From Paenibacillus sp. FSL R7-0204 (lineage in GTDB: Bacteria; Bacillota; Bacilli; Paenibacillales; Paenibacillaceae): 64,000 bases of DNA. Within the stretch, counting starts at the first letter, position 1. The number at the start of each line of letters is the position of its first letter. A model generated the notes under the pieces. The model was not told where the DNA came from. It worked only from the letters and a program-made list of their open reading frames with translations, and did not search any database. Location: assembly GCF_038002225.1 (NCBI RefSeq), contig NZ_JBBOCA010000001.1, positions 5,332,001 through 5,396,000 on the forward strand. Direction: 5' to 3'. The position numbers and the translations under genes are program-made. Positions 9,831 to 18,200 of this stretch are shown here, piece after piece.

Positions 9831-10795
9831 AGACTCCGCTCCTTTCCGGTGAGATCCAGGAAGATATCCTCCAGGCTCTTCCTCGACTCCACGATCCGGC
9901 TCACAGCAATCTGGCCGGACACCAGAATCTCATTGACCCGGGCCACCTCAGAGTCCGGCATGGCGCTGAACACCAGCTGCTGCTCCTGCATTCTGGGCCT
10001 ATACCCGTGCTCCGACAATATCCGGACTGCCCGGGCGGGATCATCGATCCGAAAGTGAACCGCCGCCCGGTTCTGCGCCTGAAGCGCAGCCATCGCCCCC
10101 TGGAACAGCAGCTTGCCGTCACTGATGATGCCAACCGATGTAGCAGTCTGCTCAATCTCCGACAACAGGTGGCTGGATACCACAATCGTCATGTCATACT
10201 GGGCAGGCAAGGATTTAATCAGCTCCCGGATCTCTCCGATCCCCGCAGGATCGAGCCCATTCGTAGGCTCGTCCAGAATGAGCAGGCTCGGGAAAGCCAG
10301 CAAGGCCATAGCCAGACCCAGGCGCTGCTTCATTCCGAGTGAATACTGCCCGGCAGGCTTGTGCCGGTGATTGTCCAGCCGGACAATCTGCAGTACCTTA
10401 TCGATATTCTTGGCGGGAAGGCTGCGCAGCCGCTGCATTACCCGCAGATTCTCAAGCCCTGTCAGATGACCGTAATAGGAAGGCGACTCGATCAGCGAAC
10501 CCGTCCGGTTCAGAATCTCCAGCCGGTGGTTCCGCAGCTCTTGCCCGAACAGCTTAACGGTTCCTTGGGTGGGTTGCACCAGTCCCAGCAGCATCTTGAG
10601 CGTAGTCGTCTTCCCTGCTCCATTCGGACCAAGGAAGCCAAAAATCTCTCCCTGCTGCACCTTCAGATTTACCTGATCCACCCGGGGCGTTCCTCCATAG
10701 GTCTTGGTCAATTGCTGTGTCTCGATAATTGGATGAGTGTTCATAGGTTTGTATTCAGCTCCATTTCTGCCAAGTCGGCTCTTGCTTCCAAGCAT
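9827..10795 (-). CDS. ABC transporter ATPase, BcrA/lantibiotic-immunity type
   Basis: The ATP-binding subunit of the exporter. Walker A is GPNGAGKTT, the signature is YSLGMKQRLGLA, Walker B is LLILDEPTNGLDP, and a His switch lies in VVSSHLLSE. The C-terminal 90 residues are the extension typical of BcrA-like ATPases. Two starts are possible: the ATG at 10795 with GGAAGG 5 nt upstream, or the ATG at 10744 (MNTHPIIETQQLTKTYGG), which fits the usual N-terminus better but has a weak site. The gene is divergent from the two-component genes, the usual arrangement when the kinase senses the transported peptide. Confidence 0.9.
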   Translation of the reverse strand: MLGSKSRLGRNGAEYKPMNTHPIIETQQLTKTYGGTPRVDQVNLKVQQGEIFGFLGPNGAGKTTTLKMLLGLVQPTQGTVKLFGQELRNHRLEILNRTGSLIESPSYYGHLTGLENLRVMQRLRSLPAKNIDKVLQIVRLDNHRHKPAGQYSLGMKQRLGLAMALLAFPSLLILDEPTNGLDPAGIGEIRELIKSLPAQYDMTIVVSSHLLSEIEQTATSVGIISDGKLLFQGAMAALQAQNRAAVHFRIDDPARAVRILSEHGYRPRMQEQQLVFSAMPDSEVARVNEILVSGQIAVSRIVESRKSLEDIFLDLTGKERSL

Positions 10796-10907
10796 ATAGG
10801 CCTTCCCTTGCTCCAAGCTGAAGATAACCTTACGCCTACCTTAAATACACCGGTTCCTCCCATTCTTCACTGCCAGATCGTGTATACTGATTCATGGGTG
10901 ATGACGA

Positions 10908-11621
10908 TTGAATACAATGAAGAACCGCAAAATAATGATCGTTGAGGACGAGCCAAAAATACGTGAGATGATCGAGCTCTTTTTACGAAAAGAAGGGTAT
11001 TACCGCATATATGCGGCTGGAGATTATAGCAGTGCCCTCGCCATGTGCCGCCAGGAAAAGCCGGATATCGCCATTCTTGATGTGATGCTGCCGGACGGGG
11101 ACGGGTTCTCGCTTCTCTCCGCCATACGCACCTTCTCTGATATGCCGGTCCTCTTCCTGTCGGCGCGCGGTGAAGATGAGGACAGACTGCTGGGACTGGG
11201 CCTTGGGGCAGACGATTATATCGTCAAGCCATTCCTGCCAAGGGAGTTAATGCTGCGTCTGACGGCTGTGCTGAAGCGGGTATATGCGCCCTCCGTTCCG
11301 GAGCGGCTTCCTGTCTTCAGGTCGGGGGAGCAGGTGGTGGATCTGGACAGCGCTGTGGTACGAAGAGACGGCCAGGAGCTGCCCCTGACGGCTAAGGAGC
11401 ACGCCATTCTGGTCAAGCTCTATGAGAACCGCGGCCGGATTGTGACCAGCGATGCCCTCTGCCTGGCGGTATGGGGCGACGACAGCTACGGGTATGAGAA
11501 TACTTTAATGGTACATATCCGGCGTATCCGCGAGAAGATCGAAGCAGACCCTTCGAAGCCGGTGCAATTGCTGACGGTTAGAGGGCTTGGGTATAAGCTC
11601 ATAGTGCAGGAGGCGCTCTAA
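10908..11621 (+). CDS. OmpR-family response regulator
   Basis: A 237-residue DNA-binding regulator: receiver domain (IMIVEDEPKIREM, phospho-acceptor Asp in IAILDVMLPDGDG, Lys in YIVKPF) followed by a winged-helix domain (LTAKEHAILVKLYENRGRIV, VHIRRIREKIE, VRGLGYKL). The TTG at 10908 has GGGTGA 6 nt upstream; the ATG at 10917 is an alternative without a well-placed site. Its stop overlaps the start of the kinase gene (TAATG). The placement divergent from the exporter suggests it controls those genes, as SpaR/NisR- and BceR-type regulators do. Confidence 0.92.
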   Translation: MNTMKNRKIMIVEDEPKIREMIELFLRKEGYYRIYAAGDYSSALAMCRQEKPDIAILDVMLPDGDGFSLLSAIRTFSDMPVLFLSARGEDEDRLLGLGLGADDYIVKPFLPRELMLRLTAVLKRVYAPSVPERLPVFRSGEQVVDLDSAVVRRDGQELPLTAKEHAILVKLYENRGRIVTSDALCLAVWGDDSYGYENTLMVHIRRIREKIEADPSKPVQLLTVRGLGYKLIVQEAL

Positions 11622-13003
11622 TGGACAGTGCGGTCCGGATTTTACGCAAATTCGTAGGCTCCACCCTGCTGGTCTCTGCGCTCCTGCTCCTGTTCAATCT
11701 GATTCTGCTCGGCTCGCTAATCTTCAAGGAGACCCATCAGGAGGCTTCGCCGGAGAAGGTCGTAAGGGAAATATCCTCAGATCTGCAAGGGTCAGACGGC
11801 AAGTACTCCCTTAATCCCAAGGCGGCCGCGCTGCTTCAGCAGAACCGGGCCTGGGCCATGCTGCTGGATGCCGGAGGCAAGGTAACCTGGAGTGAGCAGC
11901 TGCCGCCGGAGATTCCGCACGCTTACAACATGATAGAGGTGGCGAAGTTCTCACGCTACTACTTGCTGGAATATCCTGTGTATATGTGGGAGCATCCAGA
12001 AGGACTTCTTGTCGTAGGCTATCCTAAATATTCATATGAAAAATATCAGCTCGGATACATGACAGACTGGCTGCGCTCCCTTCCCTTAAGAGTGCTGCTG
12101 CTCCTGATCTGCAATGTGGTACTGGCTGTGGCCCTCTCCTTGTTCATCGGCACCCGGCTGATCCGCAATATCCGGCCCCTGATCAACAGCATTCATGCCC
12201 TGGCCAAAGACAAGCCGGTTAACCTGGAGACTGCCGGACTCTTCAGTGATTTGTCCGAGAGCATTAATTCGGCTTCCGCTACCCTGCAGACCCGGAGCTC
12301 GCAGCTGAAATCACGGGATGAAGCCCGCTCCAACTGGATCGCCGGGATCTCCCATGACATCCGCACCCCGCTCTCGATGATCCTTGGCTACGCGAGCACT
12401 CTGGAGGAACAAGACAACCTGACCGGAGAGCAACGCCAGCAGGCTGCCATCATCCGCCGCCAAGGCGAGCAGCTAAGGTCGCTGGTGAGCGACTTAAATC
12501 TCGTCTCTATGCTGGAGTATGACATGCAGCCGTTACAGCTTAAGCCGGTCCGCTTATCCGCTCTGGCCCGGACCGTGGTATCCGACTTCCTTAATAACGG
12601 CCTGGAGGAGCGGTATACGATTGACCTCTGCCTTACAGATGAGAGCCTGCAGGTGATGGGCGATGAGAAGCTGCTGTACCGTGCGGTAAGTAATCTGGTC
12701 CAGAACAGCATCCGGCATAACCCGGATGGGTGCCGGATTGTGGTTAGCATCCTCCGCAGCAAGGAAGACTCCTGTTTCGCCTTGTCTGTAACGGACAATG
12801 GTCAGGGTGTTCCGGCGGAGCACTTGCCGGAGCTGGTCCTGCTGCCTTACTCCGGGAAGCGGACCCGCCCCGTCCGGCAGGGCCACGGGCTTGGCCTCCC
12901 GATGGTCGCCCGCATTGCCGAAGCCCATAAAGGCAAGCTTGTTCTGGAGAACAACACCGGCCACGGACTGCGGGCCACCCTGCAGTTTCCCCCTTTGGCG
13001 TGA
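11621..13003 (+). CDS. Sensor histidine kinase of the exporter-linked two-component system
   Basis: A 460-residue kinase. A first membrane segment near residues 12-32 (LLVSALLLLFNLILLGSLIF), an extracellular region of about 120 residues, a second membrane segment (VLLLLICNVVLAVALSLFIG), and a HAMP-like linker. The HisKA box is ISHDIRTPLSMILGYASTLEE and the ATPase domain contains NLVQNSIRHNP, VTDNGQGVP and GHGLGLPMVARIAEAH. The sizeable extracellular part separates it from the short-loop BceS kinases and is more like SpaK/NisK. The start codon overlaps the regulator stop. A terminator follows at about 13022. Confidence 0.92.
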   Translation: MDSAVRILRKFVGSTLLVSALLLLFNLILLGSLIFKETHQEASPEKVVREISSDLQGSDGKYSLNPKAAALLQQNRAWAMLLDAGGKVTWSEQLPPEIPHAYNMIEVAKFSRYYLLEYPVYMWEHPEGLLVVGYPKYSYEKYQLGYMTDWLRSLPLRVLLLLICNVVLAVALSLFIGTRLIRNIRPLINSIHALAKDKPVNLETAGLFSDLSESINSASATLQTRSSQLKSRDEARSNWIAGISHDIRTPLSMILGYASTLEEQDNLTGEQRQQAAIIRRQGEQLRSLVSDLNLVSMLEYDMQPLQLKPVRLSALARTVVSDFLNNGLEERYTIDLCLTDESLQVMGDEKLLYRAVSNLVQNSIRHNPDGCRIVVSILRSKEDSCFALSVTDNGQGVPAEHLPELVLLPYSGKRTRPVRQGHGLGLPMVARIAEAHKGKLVLENNTGHGLRATLQFPPLA

Positions 13004-13021
13004 AGACGGATTGATAACGAA

Positions 13022-13056
13022 TAGAAGAGCCTCTTGCGGCGCAAGAGGTTCTTCCA
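13022..13056 (+). terminator. Rho-independent terminator after the kinase gene
   Basis: A stem AGCCTCTTGC/GCAAGAGGTTCT with a GGC loop begins about 20 nt after the kinase stop. The downstream run (CTTCCATTTA) is only weakly T-rich, so the hairpin is certain but strong termination is not. Confidence 0.55.
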
Positions 13057-13142
13057 TTTAGGCTAAAATCCTCTCTCCAAGATTCCCCATTTTCTGCTAT
13101 GCTAATAGAAATCCAAAGTAGAAGCAGGAGGCGCGCAATAGA

Positions 13143-13706
13143 ATGGATGCATTTCAGTACGAGCTTACATCTGAGACAGCTATCAACTTGAGATATGAGT
13201 ATGGAGGTGAATATTTTACATTCAACCTGTTCCGGGATGACAGCGGGTGGGTGCTACATCCGTTTGACGGGATGCTGCTGAGGAATCAGGCAATGTGTAC
13301 GCTGGTTGCGCAGGAGCTGTTCAAGCACAAGCCTTTTCAGGTGATGCTGGCCAAGGAAGGAATTCTGTTCACCGACATACGCTCCACGGTCAATCTGGAT
13401 AATGTCAGCGCGCCGGTTGCCGCACGCAATGAACGCGAGTCACGCGGTAATCCTGCAGACGACCTGATGGAATTCGTTCAGCAGCACTCGATTGAAGAGG
13501 TCATTGACTACGAATGCAAGCTGGTGGGGAGCCGTATCTCCTTTTACCAAGAAATTCTACAGCGCATGTTCATGGACAACCTCGGTCCCTCGGACCCCGA
13601 GTTCCAGAAGATACAGGATATTGTACGGATCTACGAGCAATCCCTGGAGCGCCTGACGGATCTGAATGGTCCCAATCTGGATACCGGAAGCCGGGGCAGA
13701 TTCTGA
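13143..13706 (+). CDS. Uncharacterised protein upstream of a TerD-family gene
   Basis: 187 residues, soluble, no signal peptide or membrane segment. I do not recognise a family. The N-terminal half (LRYEYGGEYFTFNLFRDDSGWVL, FKHKPFQVMLAKEGILFTDI) looks like a small beta-rich domain; residues 100-175 look helical (DDLMEFVQQHSIEEVIDYECKL, IQDIVRIYEQSLERL). AGGAGG lies 11 nt before the ATG. It is 55 bp upstream of the TerD-like gene on the same strand, so the two probably form an operon and may act together. Confidence 0.75.
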   Translation: MDAFQYELTSETAINLRYEYGGEYFTFNLFRDDSGWVLHPFDGMLLRNQAMCTLVAQELFKHKPFQVMLAKEGILFTDIRSTVNLDNVSAPVAARNERESRGNPADDLMEFVQQHSIEEVIDYECKLVGSRISFYQEILQRMFMDNLGPSDPEFQKIQDIVRIYEQSLERLTDLNGPNLDTGSRGRF

Positions 13707-13761
13707 GTCTGCCACCCGCACTTATACATGCTTGAACTACTCATAGGAAAGGCTGGTACTC

Positions 13762-15078
13762 ATGACACTTGAGCTTATCAAGGGGCAAAAATGCAGCTTA
13801 ACCAAAGACAATCCTCTACTCGGCCGCATCATCGTAGGCATGGGCTGGAATGAGGCAAGGGCTGGGGTCGAGATTGATTTCTCCGTTTTTTTACTTACCG
13901 CGTCGCAGAAGGTTGCAACAGAGAAGGATCTTATTTTCTATGGCAATCCTGCGGCCCCGGACCAGTCTGTAGTGATATTGCCGCCCGCGCAACGAGTCCA
14001 TAGCGGACCCGCTGACAATACACAAATTGCTGTAGAGCTTAGTCTAATTCCTGCGGAGGTTGAGCGGATTGCCTTTGCCCTGACGATCTATGAGGCAGAA
14101 TCAAGACAGCAGAGCTTCTCGCTGCTCTCCGATCCCTATCTGCGCATTATGAACGCTGCGGATGGAACGGAGCTCCTCCAGTACCGCCTGGGCGGCGGTT
14201 ATTCCGTGGAGACTGCCATTGTGGCAGGGGAGATCTACAGATATCAGAACGAATGGAAATTCAGCGCGGTCGGCTCCGGTTATGCGGGAGGCTTAGCCGC
14301 GCTCTGCCACAGCTACGGAATACAGGTCAAGGACATCCTGCCCGTTGTTCAAGCTTCCAGAACAGCCGAACCTGCCCGCAACTCCCCCTTTGTTCTTCCG
14401 GAGCTGCGGTCACGGCCTAAGCCGGTCGATTCATTGCCTCCCGCAGCACCAGCCGCTCCTTCCGCTCCTTCCGCTTCGCCCTTGAACCCGGACACCATCG
14501 TACTCAAGCGGCACGGGGAGACCCTCCGCCTCCAGCAGGGAGCAGGAGCCGCAGGAGAGATTCTTATCAATCTTAAATGGCTTCAGACTCCATCCTCCGG
14601 GTGGTTCGGAAGCAGAGGAATTGACCTGGATCTGGGCTGCCTGTTCGAGCTGAAGAACGGCCTTAAAGGTACGGTCCAGGCGCTTGGCGAATCGTTCGGC
14701 AGCTTGAACCGCCCGCCTTACATCTCGCTGGACGGGGATGACCGCACCGGCTCCATCGCCACTGGCGAGAACCTGCGGATTAACGGCCATCACCTGTCCG
14801 AGATCAGCCGGATCGTCATCTTTGCTTTTATCTATGAAGGCGTTACGAACTGGTCACAAGCCGGCGCCGTTATAACCATCTGCCAGCAGGGCGGGCCGGA
14901 GATCAAGGTGCAGCTGGACGAGCATAACAACGATAAGGGAATGTGCGCCATTGCCATGCTTCACAGCCAGCCGGATGGTAGCTTCAGCGTGGAACGGCTT
15001 GTGGAGTATTTCAGCGGACACGAGGAGCTGGATCAGCGTTACCACTGGAATCTGCGGTGGGAGCCCGGGAGTAAGTAG
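13762..15078 (+). CDS. TerD-family protein with two TerD domains
   Basis: A 438-residue soluble protein. Residues 1-195 form one TerD domain: LIKGQKCSLTKDNP start, then GMGWNEARAGVEIDFSVFLL and the late part YSVETAIVAGEIYRYQNEWKFSAVGSGYAGGL. A Pro/Ala/Ser linker at about 205-245 leads to a second, more diverged TerD-like domain (LNLKWLQTPS, GSRGIDLDLGCLFELKNG, DDRTGSIATGENLRING). TerD domains bind calcium and belong to tellurite-resistance/stress systems of unclear chemistry. No other ter genes are visible, so this is a stand-alone copy with the unknown gene before it. Confidence 0.85.
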   Translation: MTLELIKGQKCSLTKDNPLLGRIIVGMGWNEARAGVEIDFSVFLLTASQKVATEKDLIFYGNPAAPDQSVVILPPAQRVHSGPADNTQIAVELSLIPAEVERIAFALTIYEAESRQQSFSLLSDPYLRIMNAADGTELLQYRLGGGYSVETAIVAGEIYRYQNEWKFSAVGSGYAGGLAALCHSYGIQVKDILPVVQASRTAEPARNSPFVLPELRSRPKPVDSLPPAAPAAPSAPSASPLNPDTIVLKRHGETLRLQQGAGAAGEILINLKWLQTPSSGWFGSRGIDLDLGCLFELKNGLKGTVQALGESFGSLNRPPYISLDGDDRTGSIATGENLRINGHHLSEISRIVIFAFIYEGVTNWSQAGAVITICQQGGPEIKVQLDEHNNDKGMCAIAMLHSQPDGSFSVERLVEYFSGHEELDQRYHWNLRWEPGSK

Positions 15079-15170
15079 GCAGCAAGTAGCGGCCAGCATG
15101 ATCAGGAACAACGTCCCCTGGCAGGCGGATGATACCGCCGATAGTGCTGAGCCACCTTCTGCCGGACCAA

Positions 15171-15214
15171 TGTGGTCGGTTTTTCGATTACATTGGGCCC
15201 ACTCGCCTTCGCGG
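15171..15214 (+). repeat. Degenerate single copy of the 51-bp hairpin repeat
   Basis: The core GGTTTTTCGATTACATT and the following CCACTCGCC match the units of the tandem array at 39994-40350. The left arm is changed (TGTGGTCG instead of TGTAATCG), but both changed positions can still pair with CGATTACA as G-U wobbles in plus-strand RNA. It lies about 90 bp after the TerD-like gene. Confidence 0.6.
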
Positions 15215-15243
15215 CGGACCAATATTGCATTCAGCTCAGCACA

Positions 15244-15283
15244 AAACAGCCCCTCCACCGTCTTCTGACGGGGAAGGGCTGTT
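15244..15283 (-). terminator. Terminator of the SLH surface-protein gene
   Basis: Read on the minus strand, the stem CAACAGCCCTTCCCC pairs imperfectly with GGAGGGGCTG and is followed by TTTTGTG. It starts about 10 nt after the stop of the 1583-residue gene. Confidence 0.75.
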
Positions 15284-15293
15284 GGTGTATTCA

Positions 15294-18200
15294 TTATTCT
15301 GCAGAATGATCTACAGAAGCTGCCTGGATGCTGCCGAATGCCCAGTAGCTCGCCGGGACATCTGTCCATTTCTGGACTGCGCTGGTCAGCGGAGCGATAT
15401 CAAGGGCACGGTTAACGATGGTTACCGCTTCTGCACGCGTTAACGTCTGGTCTGGACGGAACGTGCCGTCTTCGTAACCGGTGATCATGCCAGCCTGGGA
15501 CATCCGCTCAACGGCTGCCTGAGCCCAGTGTCCGGCAATATCGCTGAAGCCTGCCGCATGGTCTTGTGCGCTTGTAATCAAGCGGGACAAGATGGTCGCC
15601 ATTTCAGCTCTTGTAATCGTCTGGTTAGGCTTGAAGCTGCCGCCCCCATAACCTTTCATGATGCCGCTTCGCGTCACTTGACCGATTGCTTCTGCCGCCC
15701 AGTGTCCGGCAGGAACATCGGAATACGCTACGCCAGCAGTAACTGCGGACTGGCTGAAGGTGCGGGCAATGATGCTGGCCGCTTCTGCCCGGGTAATGCT
15801 GTTCCCTGGCTTGAAGGTGCCGTCGGCATAACCCGTCATATACGCCTTCACCTGTACCGCAGGATCTTGTGCAAGTACAACGGTAAAGGTACTGAATTTG
15901 CTGATGCTAAATTGAATGCCTGACTTTCCGGTCTGGCCGAAAGGTACGATCTCGCCCTTGACCAATTCTTTGGTGCCGTCGCTGTGCTGGATAAAGACCG
16001 CAAGTGCCTTCAGTTGCTCCGCAGTTAACGAAGTGTTATTAAGCGGTAATACCAGCGTAACCGGACGGCTCTGCAGATTGGTCTCAATCGTTACAGGACG
16101 GCTTACCAACGTAACTGTAGCACCGCGGGATACACTCTGCACCTGTGCTTTTGCAAGAGCTTCAACCTCTGCGCTCTGCTGCGATGTCTTCAATGGAACG
16201 AGGTTGAAGTAAATATCTGTACCGAATCCAGCCATCGAGCTGCCCGGCACCTTCACCTCAGCATTCACTGTGAAAAGATCCAGCATAATCTGATTATCAG
16301 CAAATTGCTTGCTGGAAGTTACCGGAATGGTCAATCTGGTTCCAGCCACCTCATCATTCTTATCAGGCACGATGATTTTGGCAATATTAGACCCGGCAGC
16401 CTTAAGCTCATTGACCGCGCGAATCGCTTGCTCCAATGTGAACGTAAGAATGTCACTCTTCACACCATTTGCATCCTTAGTGCGGGTAATGACAACGGAG
16501 GATACCATGGAGCCTTGAGCGGCGCCGTTCTCAACGTTCGCACTAATGCTTTCAGTCTGCGGGGTAGGTGTCGGTACCGGAGCCGGGGCTGCCGGTCCTG
16601 GTCCTGGACTACCTGGTTCTGGAGTACTGGTTGGCACCGGAACAGGAACTGCCGAGAAGCTCCAGACCTTACTATCGGCAAGTCCTGCATAGCTGTTACC
16701 TGATTCATCTGTAAAAGCACCCGGCTCGATCAGCACATAATAGCTGCCGCCCTGCTTAAGCAGGCCGTTCGTGTTGATACTGACGGTTGAGTTCGCAATC
16801 GAAACTAGCGTCTTATCGTCCGCTTTAATCGACTTAACGACCTCACCGTTCTCTGCATTTACAATCTCAATATTACCTTTTCCAGCAAGCACATTCTCGT
16901 TAAAAGTCAGTGAGAGCGCAGCAGATACAGGTACATGCGTTGCACTGCCTGCCGGACTGTAAGAGGTCACTACAGGCGCTGCTGTGTCTGGTGCACTGGT
17001 AGTCACAAACCGCCAGGCGTTAATGCCTGCAATGCCGGCATAACTGTTGCCCGCGTTATCTGTAAATGCTCCCTCTGTAACCCGTACAAAGTAGCTTGTC
17101 CCATGCTCCAGATTATCCGCCGGGTTGATGGTTACTACATTGTTCAGGATCGTTACCCTGTCCGAAAGGGCAGGGATCACCACTACCGGATGAATATCAT
17201 CGGTGCTGCGGAAAATCTCAATAGTACCCGCTGCTGCCCGTACATTTTCGCTGAAGCTAAGGACCAGATTCGTGTTCACTGCCACTTCGGTGGCCCATGG
17301 CTCCGGTGAATATGTGATCACCGTTGGCGAGATCCGATCCGGTGCATCAGTGGTTGTGAACTGCCAGACTGTACTCTCCGCATTACCGGCATAGCCGTTG
17401 CCTGCGAGATCAGTAAATGCCGCGGCTCCAATCTGTACATAGTAACTCGCACCATACTTCAGATCATCCGTAGGGTTAATCGTCACTACATTGCTGTGAA
17501 TAGTTACATTCCCGGAAGCTGCAGGAATCGTCGCTACCGGTGCATGATTCGCACTATTGTAAATGACGATATTGCCTTCTCCAGCCTTTACATTCTCACT
17601 GAAGGTAAGCTCCAGATTAGCTCCAATAGCTACACCTGTTGCACCATTCGCAGGTGTGTACGTGTTCAACACAGGTGCAGTTGTATCCGGCGCAGCCGGG
17701 GTGCTGAACTGCCAGGTTGTACTGTCCGCAATTCCGGAGTAGAAGTTGCCGGATAGATCTGCGAAGGCATCTCCTGTAATTCTCACATAGTAGCTTGTAC
17801 CATACTCCAGATGTTGAGCCAGGTGGATGGTTGCTTTGTTGTTCAGAATGATTGCTTTGCTGGCAGCAATAGTAGCTACCGCTTTGTCGGAGTCAGGGCT
17901 GTAGATCTTAATGCTGCCTTCCCCTGCCCTTACATTCTCGCTGAAAGTAAGCTCCAGATCACTTCCAACCGCTACATCTGCTGCACCGTTCGCAGGCGAG
18001 TATGTGCTTACGATTGGGGCTGTCGTATCCGGCCGGCTGGTTGTTGTAAACCGCCAGGTGGTATTGTTCGTGATACCGGCATAGCTGTTGCCTGCCATAT
18101 CCGTAAATGTACCATTATCAATCATCACATAGTAGGTCGCACTGTAAACCAGATTCCCCTGGTGATTGATCGTTACTATATTGCCGTCAATGGTTACATC

